Positions 25,576 to 34,800 of a stretch of 64,000 nt of DNA are shown here, in pieces. The notes under the pieces are model-generated. The model did no database searches, had not been told where the DNA came from, and saw only the letters and a program-made list of their open reading frames with translations. Numbering within the stretch: the first letter of the stretch is position 1; each line of letters starts with the position of its first letter. The stretch comes from Myxococcota bacterium. GTDB taxonomy: Bacteria; Myxococcota_A; UBA796. The DNA is taken from the NCBI GenBank assembly GCA_029251165.1, contig JAQXDW010000047.1, forward strand, positions 16,084 through 80,083, read 5' to 3'. Position numbers and translations under genes: made by a program.

Positions 25576-27090
25576 ATGCAGAAGAAGGGGGCCCAGCGCG
25601 AGGCCATCCTGCACCTCCTCGAGGAAGAGGGCGGCGTCACGGAGCAGAGCGTACGTACGGTCTCGAAGCAGACCGGTATTCCCGAGGCGGACATCTGGGG
25701 AGCCGGAACGTTCTACAGTTTGATCAGAGAGCCCGGCGAGCGGCGCCTCATCTGTCAGGGGCTGACCTGCAAGATGGCTGGCTCTGATGCGCTTCATGCC
25801 GAGCTGGCTGCAGAGGGTGTCCCGGTCGAAGCGGTGAGCTGCCTGGGGCAGTGCGACCGCGCTCCGGTCTACCTTGAGCCCGACCGCACCCTCGTCTCTC
25901 GCGCGGTTCACTTCTGGGGCATCACCCCCGACGACCCGACCCTGCCGATCAACCTCGCGGGAGCCGACTCTGCAGACTATGCCGCGCTGGCGAAGGCCCG
26001 CAGCATGACCACCGCACAGATCCTCGATGAGATCGAGGCCAGCGGGCTGCAAGGACGCGGCGGCGCCGGCTTCCCAGCCCACATCAAGTGGCGATCGGTA
26101 GTCGGAGAAGCCGAGACCGAGCGCTACCTGGTCTGCAACGCCGACGAGGGCGAGCCGGGCACCTTCAAGGACCGCGAGGTCCTGCTGAGGCGGCCCCATC
26201 TGATGATGGAGGGCCTCGCAATCGCCGCCCACACCATCGGCGCATCGGAGATCTACATCTACATCCGTGGGGAGTTCGCTGCCGAGCGCAGCGCGCTGGA
26301 GGCCGCCATCGCTGCCGCCGAGATCCCCGTGCCGGTCCACATCGTCGCCGGCCACGGGGCCTACATCTGCGGCGAGGAGACCGCGCTCCTGGAGTCGCTG
26401 GAGGGCAAGCGCGGCATGCCCCGCCTCAAGCCGCCCTACCCCACCCAGATGGGCTTCCGAAACAAGCCGACCCTCATCCACAACGTCGAGACCCTCGCCT
26501 GCCTGCCGGCCATCCTGCTGCGCGGCGGTGACGCCTTTCGGGCTGCGGGCCGGACAGAAGCCGGCAGCAAGCTGTACTGCATCTCCGGTCACGTCGCGTG
26601 TCCCGGCGTCTACGAGCTGCCCCTGGGGGTGAGCCTGGATGAGTTGGTCGAGGCGGCCGGCGGCTACCTCGGCACACCGATGGCCTTCAGCCCTGGAGGT
26701 GCCTCGTCCGGCTTCCTGCCGATGCGCCTGCGCAGCCACCCCCTGGACTTCAAGGGGCTCGGCAAGGTCGGCTCGATGCTCGGCAGCGCTGGCGTGGTCG
26801 TGCTCAACGACACTGTCGATCTCGCCTGGGCAGCAAAGCAGCAGGCGATCTTCTTCGAGGATGAGAGCTGCGGACAGTGCGCACCGTGTCGCATCGGCAC
26901 GCGCTACGTCCGTCAGTCCATCGACCGCTACCTCACAACCGGCGATCCGGTGGCCCTCCAGCACATCGAAGATGTGTCCTGGGAGATGGACCAGGGCTCC
27001 ATCTGTGGCCTCGGACAGATCGCTGCGCTGCCCCTCACCAGCGCCCGCACCCACTTCCCCGAGACCTTCGGCCACCGGGAGATCCCATGA
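25576..27090 (+). CDS. fdsB: NAD-dependent formate dehydrogenase, fused gamma-beta (FdsG-FdsB / NuoE-NuoF type) subunit
   Basis: 504 aa. Residues 1-105 are a shortened NuoE/FdsG domain with 2Fe-2S Cys 60, 65, 89 and 93 (CQGLTC, CLGQC). Residues 125 on are FdsB/NuoF: GLQGRGGAGFPAHIKW (FMN/NAD Gly-rich loop), NADEGEPGTFKDREVL (NADH site), GAYICGEETALLESLEG and ESCGQCAPCRIGT (4Fe-4S, near residues 430-440). It passes electrons from formate to NAD+. Its stop overlaps the start of the next gene by ATGA, so translation is coupled. AGGAG lies before the ATG. Symbol chosen for the major domain. Confidence 0.9.
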   Translation: MQKKGAQREAILHLLEEEGGVTEQSVRTVSKQTGIPEADIWGAGTFYSLIREPGERRLICQGLTCKMAGSDALHAELAAEGVPVEAVSCLGQCDRAPVYLEPDRTLVSRAVHFWGITPDDPTLPINLAGADSADYAALAKARSMTTAQILDEIEASGLQGRGGAGFPAHIKWRSVVGEAETERYLVCNADEGEPGTFKDREVLLRRPHLMMEGLAIAAHTIGASEIYIYIRGEFAAERSALEAAIAAAEIPVPVHIVAGHGAYICGEETALLESLEGKRGMPRLKPPYPTQMGFRNKPTLIHNVETLACLPAILLRGGDAFRAAGRTEAGSKLYCISGHVACPGVYELPLGVSLDELVEAAGGYLGTPMAFSPGGASSGFLPMRLRSHPLDFKGLGKVGSMLGSAGVVVLNDTVDLAWAAKQQAIFFEDESCGQCAPCRIGTRYVRQSIDRYLTTGDPVALQHIEDVSWEMDQGSICGLGQIAALPLTSARTHFPETFGHREIP

Positions 27091-29831
27091 GCAATCGCTT
27101 CACCATCGAGCTGGACGGACAGCACGTCGAGGCCCGCGAGGGCGAGACCGTGCTTGAGGTCGCCCAGCGCAGCGGGGTCCCCATCCCCACCCTCTGTCAC
27201 GATCCCCGGCTCGCCCCGGTCGGAGCCTGCCGGAGCTGCCTCGTTGAGGTCGGTGGTCAGGGTCGACTCCAGCCCGCCTGCGCCTGGAAGGCCACCCCGG
27301 ACATGGCGGTCACCACCGACAGCGATCGCATCCTCCGGCACCGCCAGATCCTCCTGAGCCTCTACCTCGCCGATCATCCCACCGATGACGCTGGGGCACC
27401 GCTGACCACCAGCGACGGCAACGACCTCACCACCCTCGCCGGACCAAAGGCGCCGCTGGTGCTTGAGAAGGTCTGCGCCCCGCGCGCCGACCGCCACGAC
27501 GTGAACCCCTACATCCACTTCGAGCCCGATCGCTGCATCCTGTGCGCGCGCTGCACCCGCTACTGCGACGAGGTGGAGGGCGTCAACGCCATCGCGCTGA
27601 CCGGGCGCGGCAGCGAGACCACCATCGGCACTGCGGGCAGCCGGGGGCTGCTCGACACCTCCTGCGAGCTGTGCGGCGGCTGCATCGACACCTGCCCCAC
27701 AGGTGCTCTCCATGAGAAGAAGGCCCCGCGCCTCACGCCAGCGGCCTACGCCAAGACCCGGACGACCTGCAACTTCTGCGGCGTCGGCTGTCAGATGGAC
27801 CTCAACGTCGTCGACGGGAAGGTCAAGCGGGTCACCAGCCCGCCGCCCGGCGAGACCCTCAACGACGGCAACCTCTGCGTAAAGGGGCGCTTCGCCTACG
27901 ACTTCATCCACCACGAGGACCGGCTCACCACGCCGATGGTCCGTGGCGAAGACGGGCAGCTCCACCCCGCGACCTGGCCCGAGGCCATCGCCGCCACCGT
28001 CCGCGGACTGCGCGCAGTCCAGAAACGCCACGGTACCGATTCTGTCGGCTTCGTCTCGTCGAGCCGCTGCACGGGCGAGGAGAACTACCTCGTCCAGAAG
28101 CTCTCTCGAGCCGCCTTCGGAACGAACAACTGCCACCAGTGTGCAGCGACGTGACACGCTCCAACTGTCGCCGGTCTGGTGACGACGTTTGGTGCAGGCG
28201 CAATGACCAACTCCATCCCGGAGATCCGAGATACTGATCTGCTGTTTGTGATCGGCAGCAACACCACCGAGGCGCACCCGATCATCGCCATGGAGATGAA
28301 GCGGGCGGTCCAGCGCGGTGCGACCCTCATCGTGGCGGACCCCAGGGCCATCTGGCTCTCAGAGGTCGCCGACATCTACATGCAGCTCAAGCCCGGGACC
28401 GACGTCTGGCTGCTCAACGCGATGGCCCACGTCATCATCAACGAGGGCCTGTGCGATGAGACCTTCATCACCGAGCACACCGAGAACTTCGAGTCGGTCC
28501 GGGCCGGGGTGCAGGACTACACACCAGAGGGTGCCGAGGAGATCACCGGCGTTCCTGCCGAGCTGATCCGCCGGGCGGCGCGGCTGTACGCCACGACGAA
28601 GAAGGCCGGCATCTACTACACCCTCGGCATCACCGAGCACACCCACGGCACCGACAACGTCTACGGCCTCGCCAACCTCGTGCTGATGACCGGCCACCTC
28701 GGCGTGCGCTCGGCCGGCATGAACCCGCTTCGGGGGCAGAACAACGTCCAGGGTGCCAACGACGCCGGGGCCAGCCCGATCTACTACCCAGGCTACCAGC
28801 GGGTCACCGATCCCGCCGCCCAGGAGCACTTCGAGGCGGCCTGGGGCCGTCCGCTGTCTCCAAGGGCCGGCCTGAACCTCAACGAGATGATGCACGAGCT
28901 GGGCGACAAGGGCCGCATCAAGGCGCTGTTCGTCATGGGCGAAGACATCGTGCTCTCCGAGCCCAACGCCTCCCAGGTCGAGGCTGGCCTCAACGGCTGC
29001 GAGTTCATCGTGGTCCAGGACATCCTGCCCACCGAGAGCATGCGCTTCGCCGACGTCATCCTGCCAGCAGCCTGCTTTGCAGAGAAGGACGGCGTGTTCA
29101 CCAACAGTGACCGCCGGGTCCAGCGGGTGCGAAAGGCGGTCGAGCCGCCGGGAATGGCACGGGCGGACTGGGAGATTCTCTGCGACATCGCGCGCGAGGC
29201 CGGCTACCCGATGCCCCACTACCAGGACCCCGGCGAGATCTACGCAGAGATGGCGCGCCTCTCGCCAAAGTTCTCGGGCATCTCCCACGAGCGCATCAAC
29301 GCCGAGGGAGGCCTGCAGTGGCCGTGCACCGACGAGACCCATCCCGGCACGCCCACCCTCCACGAGGGCACGCCGCTGCGCGGGAAGGCGCTGTTCCAGG
29401 CGGTCGACTACCGGCCCAGCGCGGAGCTTCCAGACAACGAGTTCCCGCTCATCCTCTCCACAGGCCGCACCCTCTACCACTACAACGCCGGCACCCAGAC
29501 CCGTCGGGATCCCGGTCCGGTCGCGCGACAGCCCGGCAACTTCCTAGAGATGCACCGCCGGGATGCACGCAAGCGTGGCTTCTCAGATGGCGAGATGGTG
29601 CGGGTGATCTCCCGCCGTGGAGCCGTCGAGGCGAGCATCCAGGTCAGCCCACGGATGCGTCCGGGCTGTGTGTGGATGCCGATGCACTTCAGCGAGTCCC
29701 GCGCCAACCTCCTGACCAACGATGCCGGGGATGAAGTCACCGGAACCGGCGAGTACAAGGTCTGCGCAGTCCGCGTGGAGGCGCTGGCGCCGGCTGTGCC
29801 GACCAGCCGACCACGACCAGCCGCGAAGTAG
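27087..29831 (+). CDS. fdsA: Formate dehydrogenase catalytic (alpha) subunit, selenoprotein: in-frame TGA at codon 356 read as Sec
   Basis: 914 aa if TGA at 28152-28154 is read as selenocysteine. In order: 2Fe-2S (C37, C48, C51, C65); NuoG-like 4Fe-4S (C150/153/156/160); a 4Fe-4S ferredoxin site (C193/196/199/203); the molybdopterin Fe4S4 site (C228/231/235/263); then the bis-MGD domain. Around the TGA the frame reads NNCHQCAAT-U-HAPTVAGL, which lines up with family NNVDHCARLC(or U)HAPTVAGL, the TGA falling on the catalytic Cys/Sec. The frame continues without shift into TTFGAGAMTNS to 29831. It oxidises formate to CO2 at Mo or W. Automatic annotation would give two ORFs, ending 28154 and starting 28179. 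Confidence 0.88.
28152..28190 (+). promoter_or_regulatory. SECIS-like hairpin downstream of the Sec UGA
   Basis: Bases 28167-28183 read GTCGCC-GGTCT-GGTGAC: a 6-bp stem (one G-U pair) capped by GGTCT. Counting U of the UGA as 1, the loop G and U are at 23 and 24, the same places as the SelB-contact bases of E. coli fdhF. A U is also at 17. Structure inferred by eye. Confidence 0.7.
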
Positions 29832-29930
29832 CGTCGACAGGGCGGCTGCGGCGGGGTGGGCGGGCTTCCGCTCAGGCCCCGTCGCCCCCACCGTGTCGGT
29901 GAGCGAGCCACAGACGAGGCCGTCCCCAGG

Positions 29931-31061
29931 TCAGTCCGCAGGCTCCCAGATCACCGCACACCCGGTCAGCGCCGTGCGCAGGTCCGACACACCCGCAGCA
30001 GTGATCCCGGTGAAGCCCTCCAGGCTCAAGGCGTCCAGCCCGGTCAGTCCGTGCAGGTGTGCCAGCCCAGCGTCAGTGACCGCGCAATTCTCCACCACAT
30101 CAGGCCCGGGGTCCACCAGCATCAGGGTACGGAGTCTCGGCAGCGCGCCGAGCTGAGCCAGCAGGGCATCGTCGACGCCGGTCTTGAAGACCGTGACCAC
30201 CTCCACCGCCCCATCTTCGCCGAGGTAGACCGTCGCGTCCTGCGCCTTGAGCTGCGCGACCAGCAACCGTGCTGCCGGCTGTGCAGAGGCGATGACCAGC
30301 GACGGATCCAGGTCGCTGCGACCCGGGCACCACGCAGCGAATGCCCGCCGCAGCGCAATCCGCTGCGACGGCGAGGCCGCGATGACGGTGACCCCGCCAT
30401 CGTACGGCGCGACCAGGACGTCTCGAGCCGGGCAGAACAGAAGCAGACCGGCGATCGCATCGTCAGCGACCGCCGCCAGCAGCGCGTCCTCGCTTCCCCT
30501 CACCCACCGCTGCTGGCGGGCGTACAGGCGGACCTCACCGTAGGGACGCCAGGAGAAGTATGGCTCCGGAGTACAGTCGTCACCGCTCAGGGAGAACAGC
30601 AGGGTGAGGCGGTCATCGACGAAGCGGGTGTAGCTCGCTGCGTGAATGTCGTCGTCGCCGTATTGCGTGAACAGCAGGGTGTACGGCGTGCCCTCACCGA
30701 CGAGGTGCTCGATCAGGGTGTTCTGCCGCTCCAGAATCAGCGCCATCTCTGCAGAACACTCGGCGTATCGCTTGTCGCCGGGAAGGCTGTGGAGTCGCAG
30801 TGCTCGGCGACGCCACAGCGCCGGGTGCCCTCCGTGGCTCCACGCCTGCGCACCGGGCGGGACCGGGCCGAGCATTGCCTGCCAGTCAGACAGGAGGGTC
30901 GCGATGTCAGCTTCCGTCATGACCAACGGCAGCACATGCCCCAGCACGGAGCGATGCGCTGGACTCGCCTGCAGCCACCAGTGAAGGTGCCGGAGGTGCC
31001 CACGGGTGGCAGAGACCGCGAAGCTGCTGGCGGCTGAGCCCGCGTGCGTTTGTCGAAGCAT
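29931..31061 (-). CDS. Protein of unknown function with C-terminal leucine-rich repeats
   Basis: 376 aa by the longest start (ATG at 31061); a second start at 30920 begins MTEADIATLLSDWQAMLG. The middle part (LIEHLVGEGTPYTLLFTQYG, LTLLFSLSGDDC, YFSWRPYGEVRLYARQQRW, DAIAGLLLFCPARDVLVAPY) resembles small alpha/beta domains seen in immunity-like or DUF3885-like proteins; the match is loose. The last 90 residues (LGALPRLRTLMLVDPG, GLAHLHGLTGLDALSLEG, ITAAGVSDLRTAL) are three leucine-rich repeats. There is no signal peptide. Function unknown; a protein-binding or immunity role is plausible only by resemblance. Confidence 0.6.
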   Translation of the reverse strand: MLRQTHAGSAASSFAVSATRGHLRHLHWWLQASPAHRSVLGHVLPLVMTEADIATLLSDWQAMLGPVPPGAQAWSHGGHPALWRRRALRLHSLPGDKRYAECSAEMALILERQNTLIEHLVGEGTPYTLLFTQYGDDDIHAASYTRFVDDRLTLLFSLSGDDCTPEPYFSWRPYGEVRLYARQQRWVRGSEDALLAAVADDAIAGLLLFCPARDVLVAPYDGGVTVIAASPSQRIALRRAFAAWCPGRSDLDPSLVIASAQPAARLLVAQLKAQDATVYLGEDGAVEVVTVFKTGVDDALLAQLGALPRLRTLMLVDPGPDVVENCAVTDAGLAHLHGLTGLDALSLEGFTGITAAGVSDLRTALTGCAVIWEPAD

Positions 31062-31105
31062 CGCATCATTGAGTACCGTGACACACGCCCTCTCCCTGGA
31101 CTGAC

Positions 31106-31660
31106 GTGAAAAGACTATCCGCTCTTGCCCTCCTCGCGTTCTTCTTCACGCTGGCCTGCGGCCCAGAGACCATGCCACGCCCCAAGCTGGATCCGTCGGC
31201 ACGAACCAAGCCCCCAGAGCCCCCGCCGGAGCTGACGCCTCCCCCGGTCGTAGAGGCCGCTCCAGCGGAGCCCGAGCCCACGCCCGAGCCCGAGCCCACG
31301 CCCATGCCTGAGGAACAAGGCCCAGCGATCACGGAGCTGTGTGAAGACTCCTTCGAGGCGGCCATCAGAGGACTGGGCTCAGACGCCGGGCTGGTGCTCT
31401 TTGTCGCCAGCGAGTACGACTCTTCAAAGAAGCAGATTGAGGAATTCAAGCGCTTCATCACAGCATCAGACTACACCGGGATGCAGTACTTCAAGGTCGA
31501 GGTCAACTCGTGCTCCAAGCTGATGATGTCCCAGAAGATCAGCCGGGTGCCCGCGATCAGCATCTACCAGAACAGCATCCCCCTCGGCACCGTCTCCATG
31601 CTCAACAACGTGCTGATCTCGGATGGAGAGATCGAGGATCTGATCGCTGAGATAAACTGA
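31106..31660 (+). CDS. Lipoprotein with thioredoxin-like fold lacking the CxxC site
   Basis: 184 aa. The signal MKRLSALALLAFFFTLAC gives a lipobox Cys at 18. Residues 25-75 are a Pro/Glu-rich linker (TPEPEPTPMPEE). The rest has the thioredoxin-like order: GLVLFVASEYDSSKKQIEEF, where CxxC of thioredoxin is replaced by SSKK, YTGMQYFKVEVNSC, and SRVPAISIYQN with the cis-Pro. Without the catalytic Cys it cannot do thiol-disulphide exchange at the usual site, so a binding role is likelier. It is divergent from the leucine-rich gene, 44 bp away. Confidence 0.72.
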   Translation: MKRLSALALLAFFFTLACGPETMPRPKLDPSARTKPPEPPPELTPPPVVEAAPAEPEPTPEPEPTPMPEEQGPAITELCEDSFEAAIRGLGSDAGLVLFVASEYDSSKKQIEEFKRFITASDYTGMQYFKVEVNSCSKLMMSQKISRVPAISIYQNSIPLGTVSMLNNVLISDGEIEDLIAEIN

Positions 31661-31704
31661 GCGCGATTTGGCGACGGCCTGGAGCGGTGACCAGCAGCAG
31701 CCAG

Positions 31705-31746
31705 GGTGAGCCGGCCGTCTCAGCGAGGGGAAACTCGCGGCTCACC
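31705..31746. terminator. Imperfect stem-loop after the thioredoxin-like gene
   Basis: GGTGAGCCG (31705-31713) pairs with CGGCTCACC (31738-31746); an inner CGAG-gggaaa-CTCG stem sits next to it, leaving a 10-base bulge on the left. It lies 45 bp after the stop. It may be a terminator or a structured regulatory element. Confidence 0.45.
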
Positions 31747-31890
31747 GCACCCGCAATAAACCAAGCCAAAACGCCGAAAATAACCGAACACGGCCACCTT
31801 TGCGGCTGAAGATACAGCTGTCTTCGAGTCGTTTCAGGTTGACGTGGAGGCGCCTGATCTTAACTCCGGCCTGCACAAGAACCGGAGCTC

Positions 31891-32526
31891 ATGATGTTTC
31901 TCAAAAATCTCCACTGGCGCTACGCCACCAAGAAGATGGATCCAGGCCAGGTCGTCCCCGAAGAACAGGTCGCTCAGATCGTCGAAGCGGTCCGACTCGC
32001 GCCCACCTCTTCCGGACTCCAGCCGTTCGAGCTGTTTGTGATCCGCAGCCGTGAGGTTCGGGAGAAGATCCAGCCAGTCGCCTGGAACCAAGCCCAGATC
32101 ACAGACGGCTCTCACCTCCTGGTGTTCGCTGCCTGGGACAACTACACCGAGGCCCGCATCGATGCGGTGCTGGCACAGATGGCCGCCGAGCGGGGCGGGC
32201 TGACCCCTCAGCTCAAGGGGTACTACGACAACCTCAAGTCGGCCTACCTGACCCGTGATCCAGAGGTGAACTACGCCCACGCGGCCCGTCAGGCCTACAT
32301 CGCGCTCGGCTTTGCGCTCGCGGCTGCAGCGGAGCTTCAGGTCGACAGCACTCCGATGGAAGGCTTCAGCGCCGAGGCTGTGGATGAAATCCTGGGCCTC
32401 AAGGAGAAGGGACTGCGCTCCGTGGTCCTGCTTCCGCTCGGCTACCGCGCCCAGGAAGGAGACTGGCTGCTGACGATGCCCAAGGTCCGCAAGCCCGCGT
32501 CCGCAATGGTCACCCAGATCGACTGA
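31891..32526 (+). CDS. Nitroreductase-family FMN oxidoreductase (NfsB-like)
   Basis: 211 aa, typical for the family. WRYATKKMDP is the FMN-phosphate Arg motif, APTSSGLQPFELFVIRS the APTSxNxQPW-type site, and KEKGLRSVVLLPLGYRAQEGDWL the C-terminal FMN loop. It should be an NAD(P)H- and FMN-dependent cytoplasmic reductase of quinones, nitro compounds or dihydropteridines. Start ATG 31891, just after AAGAACCGGAGCTC. The natural substrate is unknown. Neighbours do not help. Confidence 0.87.
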   Translation: MMFLKNLHWRYATKKMDPGQVVPEEQVAQIVEAVRLAPTSSGLQPFELFVIRSREVREKIQPVAWNQAQITDGSHLLVFAAWDNYTEARIDAVLAQMAAERGGLTPQLKGYYDNLKSAYLTRDPEVNYAHAARQAYIALGFALAAAAELQVDSTPMEGFSAEAVDEILGLKEKGLRSVVLLPLGYRAQEGDWLLTMPKVRKPASAMVTQID

Positions 32527-32575
32527 CGCCATCGGCGCGCTGGAACTGGCGTGGTCGTGCGCAGCGCGCGCTCGG

Positions 32576-33637
32576 TTACTGGTGAACCATCCAGTATGAG
32601 CCACTGCCGTCGCCCATCGCATCGAGCTGGGCGGGCGTGCAGCGCAGCTCGCCGCCGAGGTCGGGATCATTGACCAGGTAGGCGGTCGGCGCCTCAGGCG
32701 TGCCTTCATAGCGGGTGACAAGCACCCAGTGCCCGCTGTCACCGAACTGGTGCTCGTGCCGCCCCCCGACCCTGGCGCCGGTATACCGAGCCGAGGAGCC
32801 GCCCTCAAGACGGGTGATTGTTCCCTCACAGCGCACCACCCCAAACGGGACGGTCTGACCACGCTCCAGGGCCTGGATGAGCTTCTGCTGGGTGCCGCTG
32901 GTGGTGTAGGTCGAGTCCTTGAGGCCACGCTCCCGAAGGACACCGGCCATCTGGGCACCAGAGGTTCCCTTGCCGGGGTGGTAGACCCGATCAGCCATGG
33001 CGTTGAGCTCGGCGCGGCTGGTGCCCTGGTTGAGGTTGTTCGCCTGCAGCATCATGACCATCGTCGCGATGCCACAGAATGCGCCGTTGTTCCAGTGGTT
33101 CAGCTCATGCTGGTCGATGAGGGGAGCATCCCGGCCTCCCTTGCGCTCGCTCGCCGCTTTCTGGGCGAGGGCCCAGGTCTTGCCGGCGCTGTCGATGATG
33201 CGCTGCAGGTCCTCAGCACCGGCGGCACCGGCAGAGAGGAGCGCGCGGGCCTGGGTGGCAGCATGAGAAGCGTGTCCCTTTGCAGCCTCAGGGTTCTTGT
33301 CCGCCATCGCATCTTGTGCCGACAAGAAGGCCTGTGCGATCTGCCAGGCCTGCCCAGCCTGAGTGGCGAGGTCAGCCTGCTCGTCGGCACGAGCCTGATC
33401 GGCAGTGGCACGGGCTGAGGACTGAGCCGTCTCGAAACTGCCGGCCAGGATGTGCTCGATAGTGCCGTCGATATCGGACTGCACAGAGCCGCTCTCGCGC
33501 TGCTGAAGCTGGCCGAGTCGCTCGGAGTTGGAGCCATGTGGAGCAGAAGAGCGCCGCTCTCGTCTCGGAGAGCGTGGCTCAGAGGAGCGTGGACCAGAGG
33601 AGCGCGGACCAGAGGAGCGTCGCTGACGAGAGGGCAT
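32576..33637 (-). CDS. C39-like cysteine peptidase domain protein with disordered basic N-terminus
   Basis: 353 aa from the ATG at 33637 (GAGG eight bases before); an upstream GTG frame is less likely. Residues 1-45 are Arg/Ser/Pro-rich (SRQRRSSGPRSSGPRSSEP). A helical stretch (about 50-185) follows. The C-terminal half looks like the Peptidase_C39_2 fold: NNGAFCGIATMVMMLQ (nucleophile Cys), HQFGDSGHWVLVTRY (His) and YLVNDPDLGGE (Asp). There is no signal peptide or ABC-exporter domain. It could be a protease effector or a processing enzyme; alone between a nitroreductase and a small lipoprotein. The call rests on motifs only. Confidence 0.68.
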   Translation of the reverse strand: MPSRQRRSSGPRSSGPRSSEPRSPRRERRSSAPHGSNSERLGQLQQRESGSVQSDIDGTIEHILAGSFETAQSSARATADQARADEQADLATQAGQAWQIAQAFLSAQDAMADKNPEAAKGHASHAATQARALLSAGAAGAEDLQRIIDSAGKTWALAQKAASERKGGRDAPLIDQHELNHWNNGAFCGIATMVMMLQANNLNQGTSRAELNAMADRVYHPGKGTSGAQMAGVLRERGLKDSTYTTSGTQQKLIQALERGQTVPFGVVRCEGTITRLEGGSSARYTGARVGGRHEHQFGDSGHWVLVTRYEGTPEAPTAYLVNDPDLGGELRCTPAQLDAMGDGSGSYWMVHQ

Positions 33638-33942
33638 TTGCCATACCTCACAGAAGGGAACCAAATGCTACAGCAATTTCAGCGGGTTTTCAGACAAAGT
33701 GTCGCTCGCATTACCGGCCAAACCGACCACACGGTTCTGATCCGTCGGGTAGGAACCAGCTCATCGCTGGGGCCAGACCGCTGGGCTGAGCGTCTCCGGG
33801 AAGGCGCATCGATGTACGCCGTCGAGAAGAGAAGCAAGGAAAGGCGAGAGGAACAGGGCTCATGCTCACAGGCCAACGCGTATCGTTCAGGCCAGATGGC
33901 CCGCTCCACAGCCACGTGACCCGCTCTCTCGCCGAGCCGTGT
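33638..33942. other. Intergenic region, possible small ORF
   Basis: About 305 bp. A frame from ATG 33665 to 33919 (85 aa, MLQQFQRVFRQSVARITGQT at the start) has GAAGGGAACC before it but no recognisable family, and overlaps the promoter region of the C39-like gene. I do not call it a gene. Confidence 0.35.
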
Positions 33943-34410
33943 CTACGGAATCACGACCATAGAGCTCGCCACCTCGCAGACGGGCGCGCAGCCCTCACCG
34001 TTGGGCTGAATCACATCCCACTCTGGCTCCTCCGTCCAGCGGACAAGCTCGACCCCGTCAAGCTCGATGGTCAACGTGTACGACACAAAGCCCGTCTCCA
34101 AGATCGAGAAGGCAGGCAGGCTGTGCTCAGACTCGGGGAGCGCGCTCCCTGATCTCAGGAGCTGGAGCGGGCCATCGCAGGACTGTCCATCGATGAGCGG
34201 CAGCGTCATCGCACAGGTGGTGACCACGCCATCGACATCCAGGGTGAAGAGGTAGTCTCCCTGCATCTCCAACACAGGCTGAAAATCAGCCTCAAAAGAA
34301 TCACTACACCCGATTTCAGAGCAATCAAAGGATGTATCGAGAGTCTGCGGGCGCTCGTCACAAGCAACTGTGAAGACGAGAACAGAGAACAGGATCCTGT
34401 GGTCGATCAT
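33943..34410 (-). CDS. Small lipoprotein of unknown function
   Basis: 155 aa from ATG 34410. The signal MIDHRILFSVLVFTVAC gives a lipobox Cys. The mature protein is a small beta domain with six Cys (FDCSEIGC, TTCAMTL, QSCDGPL, GCAPVCEV), likely three disulphides, and a strand-rich SYTLTIELDGVELVRW core. No family is recognised. It probably faces the periplasm or the surface. Confidence 0.62.
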   Translation of the reverse strand: MIDHRILFSVLVFTVACDERPQTLDTSFDCSEIGCSDSFEADFQPVLEMQGDYLFTLDVDGVVTTCAMTLPLIDGQSCDGPLQLLRSGSALPESEHSLPAFSILETGFVSYTLTIELDGVELVRWTEEPEWDVIQPNGEGCAPVCEVASSMVVIP

Positions 34411-34800
34411 GAATTCATTCCAGGTTGTGGGGCATGCCTCAGCCTTAAGCAAGGATTGTTCCATCAGGCTTGATGCTGGCATCTCGCCTTCGCCGTATAC
34501 CACTCGCGACACTCCTGTCGCAGTCGGCTTCACGGAGACGGCGACACCACGCGGTGACCGGTACTTCGCCCTTCACTCTGCAGCAGGCCAGCCCCTGCCA
34601 AGCACCACCAGCGCGATCTGGGTGGTCTCACCACACGCTGAGGCCCGCCAAGAGCCGAATTGACGATCGCCTCCTCAACCGTGACAGCATCCGCTACGAT
34701 GCCGCGAAGAGCTTGGTCCAAGGGCACGGCTCTCGCCGCCAGCACGGCCCGCAGCCTCGCGCGCACCTCCTGAACCATACTCCGACCCCAGAGATCTGAC
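34411..34800. other. Intergenic region, no gene seen
   Basis: About 390 bp between two divergent lipoprotein genes. Frames here are short or lie in shadow of each other; none has a ribosome site plus a recognisable product. It should hold both promoters. Confidence 0.4.

Noticed and set aside
25387..27075. A 562-codon open frame on the minus strand
   Set aside because: It lies wholly opposite the fused formate dehydrogenase subunit, has no recognisable domain and is explained by GC-rich codon bias.
28155..28178. Gap between two apparent formate dehydrogenase ORFs, read as a frameshift pseudogene
   Set aside because: Both parts are in the same frame and only a TGA at the known Cys/Sec site separates them, so selenocysteine decoding explains it better.
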